Position numbers and translations under genes: made by a program | Shown: positions 1 through 8,541 of the stretch, piece by piece | How positions within the stretch are numbered: position 1 is the first letter of the stretch | How the letters are laid out: every line of letters begins with the position of its first letter | The notes under the pieces: generated by a model | The model's database searches: none | The model's input: the letters and a program-made list of their open reading frames with translations, nothing else | Told to the model about the DNA's origin: nothing | Source of the DNA: Enterobacter bugandensis | GTDB taxonomy: Bacteria; Pseudomonadota; Gammaproteobacteria; Enterobacterales; Enterobacteriaceae | Assembly: GCF_900324475.1 (NCBI RefSeq) | Contig: NZ_LT992502.1 | Span: 1,984,001-2,048,000 of the forward strand | Direction: 5' to 3' | DNA length: 64,000 bases

Positions 1-377
1 TGAACGCCCCGGATATTAAAGCCCTGTTTGAACAGGTGCGGGTCGGCACGCGGGTACAGATCATCAACGAGCCGGTGAAATTCTCGGTTGAGCCGGACGG
101 TAAGCGCTATATTGAGGTCCACCGTCCGCTGGCGCAGGTGGAGGGCGAGAACCCGCAGATTTCGCCCATTACCCACTCGGCAGACTTTGCCACCTTTGTT
201 TCTCAGGCCGGAAGCGATAAGGCGTTAATTGATAAAGCCCTGGCGCGCCGTGCCGGGATCCCGGTTGTCGTATCCGCGGGTAGCGGCCCGTCGGCCAGCA
301 ATAGCGTGTTGTCAGTGCAGAACAGCCGGGTGTCTGCTGCGGTAGCAGAAGAGGAAGGGGAAAAGGTAACGCAGTAG
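1..377 (+). CDS. ldtE: L,D-transpeptidase LdtE, C-terminal part (cut by window start)
   Basis: The open frame enters from the left edge (frame 3) and ends at TAG 375-377, so about 124 C-terminal residues are visible. The family cross-links peptidoglycan or attaches Braun lipoprotein in the periplasm through a catalytic Cys; that Cys lies upstream of the window. The visible part carries the tail typical of the E. coli YnhG/LdtE class ([16 protein letters not shown]) followed by a low-complexity, Ser/Val/Glu-rich end. Assignment rests on this tail and on position directly before lpp and pykF, the E. coli order. A paralogue (LdtA-D) is less likely because of the synteny. Confidence 0.8.
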   Translation, partial: NAPDIKALFEQVRVGTRVQIINEPVKFSVEPDGKRYIEVHRPLAQVEGENPQISPITHSADFATFVSQAGSDKALIDKALARRAGIPVVVSAGSGPSASNSVLSVQNSRVSAAVAEEEGEKVTQ

Positions 378-392
378 CAGTTTGACGCAGGC

Positions 393-425
393 AAAAAAAA
401 TGGCGCACAATGTGCGCCATTTTAT
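393..425 (-). terminator. Rho-independent terminator of lpp
   Basis: Stem 399-407 / 413-421 (AATGGCGCA with TGCGCCATT), loop 408-412, followed on the minus strand by an eight-base T run (plus-strand A run 393-400). It lies 13 bases beyond the lpp stop codon. The A/T flanks on both sides mean it could also serve ldtE from the other direction. Confidence 0.9.
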
Positions 426-437
426 TAACAGGTACTA

Positions 438-686
<249 letters not shown>

Positions 687-711
687 CTAGATTGAGTTAA
701 TCTCCATGTAG

Positions 712-750
712 CGTTACAAGTATTACACAAACTTTTTTGGGTTGAGAATA
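712..750 (-). promoter_or_regulatory. lpp promoter
   Basis: On the minus strand a -10 hexamer AATACT lies at 719-724, and the run CTTGTAACGCTACATGGAG matches the E. coli lpp start region, so transcription probably begins near 712. Upstream to about 900 the DNA is very A/T rich with no gene, as in E. coli. A 5' leader of about 35 bases carries the ribosome binding site GAGGGTATT before the ATG. The exact -35 is not obvious. Confidence 0.7.
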
Positions 751-933
751 TTTTTTTGATGGGAATACGCCTATTTTTGATCGTTCGCTCAAAGAAGCAT
801 CGAATCAGTGCGTTTTGAGTAAAAAGCTATGTAAAAAAAGGCATTTTTCATCGGATTCATCTTAGATAAATCGCATTTAAATAGAAAAACCCGATTTGCT
901 TTTTGAATGAATTTGGCTAATGCCGGGAATAAA

Positions 934-957
934 AAAAGCGCCCATTGGGCGCTTTTT
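934..957 (-). terminator. Terminator of pykF
   Basis: The hairpin AAAAGCGCCC-ATT-GGGCGCTTTT (934-956), flanked by A and T runs, sits about 27 bases past the pykF stop. It reads as an intrinsic terminator on the minus strand and is symmetrical enough to work both ways, insulating pykF from lpp. Confidence 0.9.
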
Positions 958-983
958 ATCAAATTTAATTCGTTCGTGAATTA

Positions 984-2396
984 TTACAGCACGTGAACGG
1001 AGGCAGTATTGGTTGTTCCGCTTGGTACCAGAGCACCAGAAACCATTACAACCACGTCGCCCTTCTGCGCCAGACCGCTTTCCAGAGCCATTGCTTTACC
1101 CTGAATGTAGAAATCGTCAGTAGAGGCGATCTCTTTGACCAGGTGCGCAACCACGCCTTTGCTCAGCACCAGCTGACGTGCGGTGGTTTCGTTGGTGGTC
1201 AGGGCCAGGATGGTGGCATCCGGGAAGTATTTACGCACTGCGCGCGCAGATTTACCGCCCTGGGTCGCAACAACAATCAGTGGCGCTTCCAGTTTCTCAG
1301 CGGTTTCTACCGCACCGCGGCATACTGCTTCAGTGATGCGCAGCTTGCGGCTGTCGTTGTTGAAGTCCAGACGGCTGGTCATCACGCGGTCAGTACGTTC
1401 GCAGATGGTCGCCATGATGCCGACCGCTTCCAGAGGGTATTTCCCTTTCGCGGATTCACCGGACAGCATTACTGCATCGGTACCGTCGAGGATGGCGTTC
1501 GCCACGTCGCCTGCTTCAGCGCGGGTAGGGCGTGGGTTTTTGATCATGGAGTCCAGCATCTGCGTGGCGGTGATAACCACTTTACGCGCGCGAACACATT
1601 TCTCGATCATCATCTTCTGCGCGAAGATCACTTCTTCAACCGGGATTTCAACGCCCAGGTCGCCACGAGCAACCATGATGCCGTCAGACGCTTCGAGGAT
1701 TTCGTCGAAGTTGTTCAGGCCTTCCTGGTTTTCGATTTTGGAGATGATCTGGATCTTCTCGCCGCCGTGGGCTTTCAGGTGCTCACGGATTTCAACTACG
1801 TCGGAACGCTTACGGATGAAGGACGCCGCAACGAAATCAACGCCTTGTTCGCAGCCGAAGATCAGGTCCTGTTTGTCTTTCTCCGCCAGTGCTGGCAGCG
1901 CGATAGAAACGCCCGGCAGGTTAACACCTTTGTTTTCGCCCAGGTCGCCGTTGTTCAGCACTTTACAGATAACTTTGTTACCTTCGATAGCGGTGACTTC
2001 CATACCGATCAGACCATCGTCGACCAGCACGGTGTTACCCACGGACAGATCGCTGGTGAAGCCTTCATAGGTGACCGCAACGATTTCGCTGTTACCAACA
2101 ACGGATTTGTCGGTAGTGAAGGTGAAGGTCTGGCCCGCTTTCAGAGAGACGTCGTTACCGCCCTCCAGTTTGATGGTACGGATTTCCGGACCCTTGGTAT
2201 CGAGCAGGATCGCCGCTTTTTTACCGGTCTTGCTCATCACGTTGCGCAAGTTCTGGATACGCTGACCGTGTTCTGCGTAGTCACCGTGGGAAAAGTTCAG
2301 ACGCATCACGTTCATGCCGGCGTCCAGCATTTTGCTCAGCATCTCTTCGGATTCGGTTTTCGGGCCGATAGTACAAACAATTTTCGTCTTTTTCAT
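984..2396 (-). CDS. pykF: Pyruvate kinase I
   Basis: 470 residues, full length for the type I enzyme. It converts phosphoenolpyruvate and ADP to pyruvate and ATP in the cytosol and is activated by fructose 1,6-bisphosphate. Visible landmarks are the N-terminal [13 protein letters not shown], the active-site stretch [12 protein letters not shown] with the catalytic Lys, the metal and substrate segment [12 protein letters not shown], and ATQMLDSMI before the allosteric C-terminal domain. Monocistronic, with its own terminator and a Cra-like site upstream. The neighbour lpp is as in E. coli, but the other side (mtcC) is not. Confidence 0.98.
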   Translation of the reverse strand: MKKTKIVCTIGPKTESEEMLSKMLDAGMNVMRLNFSHGDYAEHGQRIQNLRNVMSKTGKKAAILLDTKGPEIRTIKLEGGNDVSLKAGQTFTFTTDKSVVGNSEIVAVTYEGFTSDLSVGNTVLVDDGLIGMEVTAIEGNKVICKVLNNGDLGENKGVNLPGVSIALPALAEKDKQDLIFGCEQGVDFVAASFIRKRSDVVEIREHLKAHGGEKIQIISKIENQEGLNNFDEILEASDGIMVARGDLGVEIPVEEVIFAQKMMIEKCVRARKVVITATQMLDSMIKNPRPTRAEAGDVANAILDGTDAVMLSGESAKGKYPLEAVGIMATICERTDRVMTSRLDFNNDSRKLRITEAVCRGAVETAEKLEAPLIVVATQGGKSARAVRKYFPDATILALTTNETTARQLVLSKGVVAHLVKEIASTDDFYIQGKAMALESGLAQKGDVVVMVSGALVPSGTTNTASVHVL

Positions 2397-2600
2397 GACA
2401 GTCTTAGTCTTTAAGTTGGGAAGGATATGGAAATCTCGCTCCGGGGGCGCACCGCCGCGGAGTCAAACCTGTGTTGCAAAAGAGTATATGACACGCACTA
2501 AGGATAGGAGACATCAAATGAGCGTGCAGAAGAAAGTGTGCCTGAGTGACAGCCCAACGAAGGAGAGGAGAAGTTGTACGTTGTTTTTTGTATTCCAAGC

Positions 2601-2637
2601 GCTGAAACCATTCACCAGGGATTTGGCGCGCATTATA
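2601..2637 (-). promoter_or_regulatory. pykF promoter with Cra (FruR)-like operator
   Basis: On the minus strand a -10 TATAAT lies at 2632-2637, and just downstream is GCTGAAACCATTCACC (plus strand 2601-2616), close to the Cra consensus GCTGAATCGNTTCAGC. A Cra site overlapping the start region fits the known repression of pykF by Cra in E. coli. The leader to the ATG is over 200 bases and holds no convincing gene. No strong -35 was seen. A GC hairpin at 2746-2764 (GGCAGGT/ACCTGCC) past mtcC may end that transcript but lacks a T run. Confidence 0.65.
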
Positions 2638-2773
2638 CGCTAATTTTAAGATAAAAGGAAAATGGAAACGGTGTTTCAGAATTAATCAATGCCGTTTCAC
2701 ATAATATTGTTATCAAGGCGTTAAGCCATGATGACAACTTTTGGCGGCAGGTGAGCGACCTGCCTCCGTTTGC

Positions 2774-3919
2774 TTATTTTTGCAGCGCCTGGCTGAGGTC
2801 GGCAATCAGGTCTTTCGGATCTTCAATCCCCACCGACAGGCGGATCAGCTGCGGCACAATGCCGTTTGCCAGCCGTTGTTCCAGCGGAATCGAGGCGTGC
2901 GTCATGCTGTAAGGCTGGCTCACCAGGCTCTCCACGCCGCCCAGGCTTTCCGCGAGGGTGAACAGCTTCAGGTTGCGAATCACCTCGCTGGCGCGTTGCG
3001 CATCGCCTTTCACCACGACGGAAATCATGCCACCGGGGAGCGCCATCTGGGTGCGGGCTAGCTGGTACTGCGGATGCGATTCCAGGCCGGGATAGAACAC
3101 TTTTTCGACCAGAGGATGCTGCGCCAGCCATTGCGCAATCTCCAGCGCGTTGCTGCTGTGCTTTTCTACCCTCAGCGCAAGCGTGCGGATACCGCGCAGG
3201 GTCAGGAAGCTGCTGAACGGATCCAGGACACCACCGACCGCATTTTGCAGATAGCCAAGCTGGTCCGCCAGCGCCGGATTATCTCCCACCACTGCCAGCC
3301 CGGCCACCACGTCAGAGTGCCCGTTAAGGTATTTGGTGGCGGAGTGCACCACGATATCGAAACCGGACGCCAGCGGGCGGTGGATCACCGGCGATGCGAA
3401 CGTGTTATCCGCCACGCTGATGACGTTATGACGACGGGCGATCGCCGCAATGGCCGTCAGATCCGCCAGCTTCAGCAGCGGGTTGGTCGGCGTTTCGACC
3501 CACACCATGCGGGTCTCCGGGCGAATGGCGGCCTCAAGCCCGGCTAAGTCGTCCGGCTTAACCCAGCTGACCTGCAGGCCCGTACTGCGTTTGCGCACGT
3601 TTTCAATCAGGCGATACGTCCCGCCGTAAACGTCATCAATGGCGACGATATGGCTGTCTTTATCCAGCAGTTCGAGCACCGTGGAGATGGCCGCCAGACC
3701 GGAAGCAAAGGCGTAGCCGCGCGTGCCGCCCTCCAGTTCGGCGATGGCGGTTTCCAGCGCATGGCGCGTTGGGTTGCCGCTGCGGGAATATTCATAGCCG
3801 GTATGCTCGCCCGGTGACGGTTGCGCAAACGTCGACGTGGCGTAAATCGGCGGCATGACGGCGCCGTGCGGGTCGTTGAATGCGCCGCTGTGGACGCTCA
3901 GGGTTGCCAGGTTTTTCAT
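2774..3919 (-). CDS. mtcC: Cystathionine gamma-lyase (Cys/Met metabolism PLP enzyme)
   Basis: 381 residues of the trans-sulfuration PLP family (fold type I). The PLP-binding Lys is K196 in VHSATKYLNGHSD; GYEYSRSGNPTR and the ETPTNP motif are also present. The family includes cystathionine gamma-synthase (MetB), gamma-lyase and beta-lyase, which sequence alone separates poorly. The start lies 11 bases after a cystathionine beta-synthase gene, which argues for gamma-lyase: cystathionine to cysteine plus 2-oxobutyrate. This pair matches the mtcBC reverse-transsulfuration genes known in Klebsiella. Ribosome site AAGGAT lies within the gap. Name by homology and context. Confidence 0.82.
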   Translation of the reverse strand: MKNLATLSVHSGAFNDPHGAVMPPIYATSTFAQPSPGEHTGYEYSRSGNPTRHALETAIAELEGGTRGYAFASGLAAISTVLELLDKDSHIVAIDDVYGGTYRLIENVRKRSTGLQVSWVKPDDLAGLEAAIRPETRMVWVETPTNPLLKLADLTAIAAIARRHNVISVADNTFASPVIHRPLASGFDIVVHSATKYLNGHSDVVAGLAVVGDNPALADQLGYLQNAVGGVLDPFSSFLTLRGIRTLALRVEKHSSNALEIAQWLAQHPLVEKVFYPGLESHPQYQLARTQMALPGGMISVVVKGDAQRASEVIRNLKLFTLAESLGGVESLVSQPYSMTHASIPLEQRLANGIVPQLIRLSVGIEDPKDLIADLSQALQK

Positions 3920-3930
3920 CGTTTAATCCT

Positions 3931-5301
3931 TTATTGCTGTAGACGATTGCGCCACGCGGTCAGGACGTCGCTGCGCGTAATCAGGCCGAGAAAATGGTCA
4001 TTGTCGTTAATCACGGCCACCAGACCGCGGTCGAAGATGGCGTGCAGGGCGCTCTCCGGGGCACGTTTATCAAGAAATTCCACCTGACGGGTCATGGCCG
4101 CCGTGACCGGCAGGGTAAAGCGGTCGCCGTCGCCGCCGATATGCCGCAGCAGATCCCACTCGTCGATAATGCCCACCACCTTGCCGTTCTCCAGGACCGG
4201 CAGCTGAGAGATGTCATACAGGCGCATGCGTGCCAGCACGGTGGAAAGCGTATCGTCCGGCGCGGCGGTGACGGTAGCGCCTTCATCATGGCGCAGGGCA
4301 ATGTAGTCGGAGAGATCCCCCGCCTGAGGGCGCGTGATAAGCCCCTGCTGGCGCATCCAGTCGTCGTTAAACATCTTCGATAGATACTTATTGCCGCTGT
4401 CACAGGCAAAGGTCACCACGCGCTTCGGCGTGGTCTGCGCCTGGCAATACTTCAGCGCCGCCGCCAGCAGCGTGCCGCTGGAGGAGCCCGCCAGAATGCC
4501 TTCCGTTTTCAGCAGCTCGCGCGCGGTGGCGAACGCTTCGCGGTCGGAGATGCGCCAGGCGCGATTCACCCCTTCGATGTGGGCCAGCGGGGGAATAAAG
4601 TCTTCGCCAATGCCCTCTACCAGCCAGGAGCCCGCGTCGCGGTAGCGTCCGGTTTCCACCTGGTCAGCGAGAACGGATCCGGCCGGGTCAGCCAGGACAA
4701 ACTCCGTGTGCGGAGAGTGCTCGGCGAACCACGCCTGCAGGCCGCCCAGCGTGCCGCCTGAGCCGACGCCGACCACGATGGCGTCAATTCTGCCGTCAAG
4801 CTGCTCGTACAGCTCCGGTGCCGTGGTGGTGCGGTGCGCCAGCGGGTTGGCCACGTTATTAAACTGGTCGATGTAAAACGCGCCGGGCAGCTCGTTAGCC
4901 AGACGCCGGGCGTAATCCTGGTAATAGGCGGGGTGGCCCTTATTCACGTCCGAGCGGGTCAGCACCACCTGGGCACCCAGCGCGCGCAGGTGGAAAATCT
5001 TCTCGCGGCTCATTTTGTCGGGCACTACGAGGATCAGCGAGTAGCCTTTCTGGGCGGCGATCAGGGCCAGGCCGAGGCCGGTATTGCCCGCCGTGGCCTC
5101 AATAATCGTGCCGCCCGGCTGCAGCTGGCCGGTGCGTTCCGCTTCGTTAATCATCGACAGCGCAACGCGGTCTTTAATCGAGCCGCCGGGGTTCTGGTTC
5201 TCCAGCTTCAGAAACAGCGAGCAGGGACCGGTATCAAGCTTATGCAGCTGGATCAGCGGCGTGCGGCCAATCAGTTCGGTGACAGAGTGGTAAATCGTCA
5301 T
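3931..5301 (-). CDS. mtcB: Cystathionine beta-synthase with C-terminal CBS domains
   Basis: 456 residues from the ATG at 5299-5301, chosen over an ATG 24 bases upstream because AGGAAAAC sits at proper distance before it. Residues 1-320 are the fold type II PLP domain: Lys43 in NPGGSIKDR binds PLP, TAGNTG and GSGGTLGG bind cofactor and substrate. Residues about 335-456 form a CBS domain pair, often an allosteric module in this family. Reaction: homocysteine plus serine to cystathionine. Cysteine synthases (CysK/CysM) lack the CBS tail, which favours this call. First gene of a two-gene operon with the gamma-lyase; absent from E. coli K-12 at this place. Confidence 0.88.
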   Translation of the reverse strand: MTIYHSVTELIGRTPLIQLHKLDTGPCSLFLKLENQNPGGSIKDRVALSMINEAERTGQLQPGGTIIEATAGNTGLGLALIAAQKGYSLILVVPDKMSREKIFHLRALGAQVVLTRSDVNKGHPAYYQDYARRLANELPGAFYIDQFNNVANPLAHRTTTAPELYEQLDGRIDAIVVGVGSGGTLGGLQAWFAEHSPHTEFVLADPAGSVLADQVETGRYRDAGSWLVEGIGEDFIPPLAHIEGVNRAWRISDREAFATARELLKTEGILAGSSSGTLLAAALKYCQAQTTPKRVVTFACDSGNKYLSKMFNDDWMRQQGLITRPQAGDLSDYIALRHDEGATVTAAPDDTLSTVLARMRLYDISQLPVLENGKVVGIIDEWDLLRHIGGDGDRFTLPVTAAMTRQVEFLDKRAPESALHAIFDRGLVAVINDNDHFLGLITRSDVLTAWRNRLQQ

Positions 5302-5392
5302 GATGTTTTCCTTTCGGGATGTCATGACGGGATGATAGGGCGGTGAAATTTTCTCAATAAAGAACCATTCACTGCCGTTTAGAACAGAAAGG

Positions 5393-5458
5393 AATATAAA
5401 TGCCGTTTTTGGATGTCAGGACAGCAAGACGTAAAGTTGTCTGGATGTGGGGATGGCT
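5393..5458 (-). promoter_or_regulatory. mtcB promoter with tandem MetJ-like boxes
   Basis: On the minus strand a -10 TATATT (5393-5398) and a -35 CTGACA (5414-5419) are 15 bases apart. Starting at 5411 the plus strand reads in 8-base steps GGATGTCA, GGACAGCA, AGACGTAA, AGTTGTCT, GGATGTGG, GGATGGCT, each a partial match to the met box AGACGTCT; the middle two (5427-5442) match 6 of 8. Tandem 8-bp boxes overlapping a -35 are the usual MetJ repression layout. The site is inferred by eye. The rest of 5302-5701 holds no gene. Confidence 0.5.
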
Positions 5459-5640
5459 ATATCGGGATAAAATGCTGCAAAAATGACCATTTTTTGCGCG
5501 CGTCCGCCAGCAGATATGCATCCTGCAGATAATCATTGCTGAAATTGGTCTAAATGCTTCCCACCCGGTAAATCCGCTGTTTATTTCCGAAAGTTATAAC
5601 ACATTCTTTTTTGTTCATTTAAAAGCTGATAACGCCTGTT

Positions 5641-5667
5641 TACTATCGTTTGGACATCCATACTGCT
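5641..5667 (+). promoter_or_regulatory. Probable promoter and met boxes before the MetN-like gene
   Basis: TACTAT (5641-5646) can act as a -10; directly after it lie GGACATCC (5652-5659) and ATACTGCT (5660-5667), two adjacent partial met boxes resembling the TAGACATCCAGACGTA operator of E. coli metC. The ATG follows at 5702. The -35 is poor. With the boxes on the other side of this divergent region, common MetJ control of both operons is likely but unproven. Confidence 0.4.
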
Positions 5668-5701
5668 AAACCGCCGAGGGCGGCACGGATAACGAATAAG
5701 A

Positions 5702-6724
5702 ATGATTGTACTGAGCAATATTTCGAAGATTTTTGACAACGGAAAGGTGGCACTCACAGCCGTTGATAACGTCAATTTGACGATAGAGCAGGGACAGATT
5801 TACGGAATTATCGGTTACAGCGGCGCCGGGAAAAGCACGCTGATTCGCCTGCTGAACGGTCTGGAGAAACCCAGCGCCGGGAGCGTCACCATTAACGGGC
5901 AGGATATCTCCGCCGCAAAAGGTGAAGCACTGCGCCAGGCGCGTCTGAAGATAAGCATGGTGTTTCAGCACTTCAACCTGCTGTGGTCGCGCACGGTGAG
6001 TGAGAACATTGCTTTCTCTATGCAAATTGCCGGTGTGCCAAAAGCGAAGATTAAGGCGCGCGTCGCCGAACTGGTTGAGCTGGTTGGCCTGAAGGGACGC
6101 GAAAATGCGTATCCGTCGCAGCTGAGCGGCGGGCAAAAGCAGCGCGTGGGGATTGCGCGCGCGCTGGCCAACAACCCCGATGTGCTGCTCTGCGATGAGG
6201 CTACGTCCGCGCTCGACCCGCAGACCACCGATCAGATCCTCGATCTGCTGCTGGACATTAACCGCCGCTTCAAACTCACCATCGTGCTGATCACTCACGA
6301 GATGCACGTGGTGCGCAAAATCTGCGACCGCGTGGCGGTGATGGAGAACGGCAAAGTGGTGGAAGAGGGCGACGTGCTGAGCGTCTTTACCCATCCACAG
6401 CAGCCGATTACGCAGCAGTTTGTCCGCCAGGTGAGCCAGTACGCCGAGGAAGAGACCTTCAACACCGAACTGGCAAGCGATCTGGAAGGCACGGTGATCA
6501 GGCTGACCTTTACCGGACACAGCACGCACAAGCCGATTGTCGGGGAACTCACCCTGCGCTACGGCCTGCCGTTTAACATCCTGCACGGAAAAATGACGCA
6601 GACCGCCCACGGTGTTTTCGGGCAGCTCTGGGTCCACGTGGCGGCATCCGATGAACAACTGAACAATATCCTCGCCGACCTGCAGCACAGCGATATTGAA
6701 GGCAAGGTAATTAAACATGTTTGA
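5702..6724 (+). CDS. Methionine-type ABC importer, ATP-binding subunit (MetN family)
   Basis: 340 residues. Walker A GYSGAGKST (38-46), signature LSGGQKQR, Walker B VLLCDEATSALD and the His-switch THEMH mark an ABC ATPase. Residues from about 265 match the NIL regulatory domain that in MetN binds cytosolic methionine and causes trans-inhibition. The MetI-like permease gene overlaps its end by 8 bases and a MetQ-like binding protein follows. Neighbours mtcB/mtcC support a sulfur amino acid substrate. This is probably a second copy: the standard metNIQ of enterics lies elsewhere in the genome, outside this window. Confidence 0.9.
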   Translation: MIVLSNISKIFDNGKVALTAVDNVNLTIEQGQIYGIIGYSGAGKSTLIRLLNGLEKPSAGSVTINGQDISAAKGEALRQARLKISMVFQHFNLLWSRTVSENIAFSMQIAGVPKAKIKARVAELVELVGLKGRENAYPSQLSGGQKQRVGIARALANNPDVLLCDEATSALDPQTTDQILDLLLDINRRFKLTIVLITHEMHVVRKICDRVAVMENGKVVEEGDVLSVFTHPQQPITQQFVRQVSQYAEEETFNTELASDLEGTVIRLTFTGHSTHKPIVGELTLRYGLPFNILHGKMTQTAHGVFGQLWVHVAASDEQLNNILADLQHSDIEGKVIKHV

Positions 6725-7385
6725 GAATCTCTTTCCGCATCTCAAGTGGGATCAGCTCTGGGCTGCAACGCTGGAGACGCTGTACATGACCGCGCTGTCC
6801 GGCGTGGCGACCTTTGTTCTGGGCATCGTGCTGGGGCTGGCGCTGTTTTTAACTGCGCGCGGTGGCTTGTTCCACAACCGCACGGTCTACAGCGTCATTT
6901 CGATTGTGGTGAACGTGTTCCGCTCTATTCCGTTCATCATTCTCATCGTTCTGCTGATCCCGTTCACCAAGACCGTCGTCGGCACCATCCTTGGCGCTAA
7001 CGCGGCGCTGCCGGCCCTGATTGTCGGTGCCGCGCCGTTCTACGCGCGTCTGGTGGAGATCGCCCTGCGCGAAGTGGACAAAGGGGTCATTGAAGCAACG
7101 CGCTCGATGGGCGCACGACTGAGCACGCTCGTGTTTCGGGTTTTACTGCCGGAATCATCACCTGCACTGGTATCAGGTATTACGGTGACGCTGATTGCGC
7201 TGGTGAGCTACAGCGCCATGGCGGGGGTGATTGGCGCCGGTGGTTTGGGAAATCTGGCTTATCTGGAAGGATTCCAGCGCAACCATGGTGACGTCACGCT
7301 GGTGGCAACGGTGACCATTTTAATCATCGTTTTCATTATCCAGTTCTGCGGCGATGTCATTACTTCACTGTTAGATAAACGCTAA
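6717..7385 (+). CDS. Methionine-type ABC importer, permease subunit (MetI family)
   Basis: 222 residues with five to six hydrophobic segments and a BPD_transp_1 core; the EAA loop (EATRSMGARLSTLVFRVLLP) contacts the ATPase. MetI of E. coli is 217 residues. ATG overlaps the end of the ATPase gene by 8 bases, showing translational coupling. The inner membrane dimer would form the channel for methionine or a related sulfur amino acid. Confidence 0.9.
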   Translation: MFENLFPHLKWDQLWAATLETLYMTALSGVATFVLGIVLGLALFLTARGGLFHNRTVYSVISIVVNVFRSIPFIILIVLLIPFTKTVVGTILGANAALPALIVGAAPFYARLVEIALREVDKGVIEATRSMGARLSTLVFRVLLPESSPALVSGITVTLIALVSYSAMAGVIGAGGLGNLAYLEGFQRNHGDVTLVATVTILIIVFIIQFCGDVITSLLDKR

Positions 7386-7408
7386 TAAATACACACAGGA
7401 ACCACATC

Positions 7409-8221
7409 ATGAAAAAGACACTGACACTGATCGCCGCCGCAACCCTGAGCGCCCTGAGCTTCGCCTCCTGGGCCGACACCCTGACCGTGGGCGCATCCAA
7501 CACGCCGCACGCCGAAATTCTGGAGCAGGCCAAGCCGATTCTGGCGAAGCAGGGTATCGACCTGGAGATTAAACCGTTCCAGGACTACATTCTGCCGAAC
7601 ACTGCGCTGGCGGGTCATGACATCGACGCGAACTATTTCCAGCACATTCCTTACCTGAACAGCGTGCTGAAAGATCATGCTGGCGATAAAGACTACGATT
7701 TTATCAGTGCGGGCGCGATCCACATTGAGCCAATCGGCATCTACTCAAAAAAATACAAATCCCTGAAGGACCTGCCGGAAGGCGGCAAGATCATCATGCG
7801 TGATGCGGTTTCCGAGGAAGGCCGTATTCTCTCCATCTTCGAAAAAGAGGGCGTGATCAAGCTGAAGCCGGGCATCGACAAAGTGACGGCGCGCATCAGC
7901 GATATCGTTGAGAACCCGAAAAAACTGAAGTTCACGCCGAACGTGGAAGCGTCCCTGCTGCCGCAGATGTACAACAACGACGAAGGCGACGCGGTGGTGA
8001 TTAACGCCAACTATGCGATAGACGCCGGTCTGGATCCGGTTCACGACCCGATTGCGGTAGAGAGCGGTGAAAACAACCCGTACGCCAACATCATTACCGT
8101 GCATCGCGGCGACGAGAAAAAGAAAGACATCGTCGCGCTGGTGAACGTGCTGCACTCCAAAGAGATTCAGGACTGGATCCGCACCAAATACAAAGGCGCG
8201 GTCATTCCAGTAAACAACTAA
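7409..8221 (+). CDS. MetQ/NlpA-family periplasmic binding protein
   Basis: 270 residues. Signal peptide with hydrophobic core and likely cleavage after SWA (about residue 22); there is no lipobox Cys, so unlike E. coli MetQ it is probably soluble in the periplasm. The mature part follows the NlpA fold (LTVGASNTPHAEILEQ, then the conserved NANYAIDAGLDP). Good ribosome site CAGGAAC. Last gene of the importer, followed by a terminator. D- or L-methionine or methionine-containing peptides are possible ligands; the exact ligand cannot be read. Confidence 0.9.
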   Translation: MKKTLTLIAAATLSALSFASWADTLTVGASNTPHAEILEQAKPILAKQGIDLEIKPFQDYILPNTALAGHDIDANYFQHIPYLNSVLKDHAGDKDYDFISAGAIHIEPIGIYSKKYKSLKDLPEGGKIIMRDAVSEEGRILSIFEKEGVIKLKPGIDKVTARISDIVENPKKLKFTPNVEASLLPQMYNNDEGDAVVINANYAIDAGLDPVHDPIAVESGENNPYANIITVHRGDEKKKDIVALVNVLHSKEIQDWIRTKYKGAVIPVNN

Positions 8222-8239
8222 TTATTTGATTTTCCAGAT

Positions 8240-8274
8240 GAAGCCCGGCGAGATCCTCGCCGGGCTTCTTTTTT
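8240..8274 (+). terminator. Terminator of the metNIQ-like operon
   Basis: 13-bp stem GAAGCCCGGCGAG / CTCGCCGGGCTTC (8240-8252 / 8256-8268), loop of three, then a T run (8269-8274). Confidence 0.92.
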
Positions 8275-8331
8275 GTATCCGGCGGGAGAATCATTTAAGC
8301 TCAACGTTTAACAGGCAATGGAGTGATGACG

Positions 8332-8541
8332 ATGGGTAACGTGACCAAAGATGAAGCGCTGTACCAGGAGATGTGCCGGGTGGTCGGAAAGGTGGTGCTG
8401 GAGATGCGTGATTTAGGGCAGGAGCCGAAGCATATTGTCATTGCGGGCGTGCTGCGCACGGCGCTGGCGAACCAGCGCATCAAGCGCAGCGCACTGACAA
8501 CCGAAGCGATGGAAACGGTGGTTAAGGCGCTGGCCGGCTAA
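8332..8541 (+). CDS. fumD: Fumarase D / YdhZ family small protein
   Basis: 69 residues, nearly identical over its core to E. coli YdhZ (VGKVVLEMRDLGQEPKHIVI), which has been reported to have fumarase activity. Start chosen at 8332 because GGAG (8320-8323) is eight bases upstream and because the product then begins MGN as in E. coli; the ATG at 8323 sits on the ribosome site itself. In E. coli it lies next to pykF and before ydhY. Here a sulfur island separates it from pykF. Its last 20 bases overlap the end of a convergent permease gene. Confidence 0.9.
   Translation: MGNVTKDEALYQEMCRVVGKVVLEMRDLGQEPKHIVIAGVLRTALANQRIKRSALTTEAMETVVKALAG

Noticed and set aside
993..2414. 473-codon frame opposite pykF
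   Set aside because: Shadow of pykF; composition rich in His/Gln/Phe typical of antisense frames, and no ribosome site.
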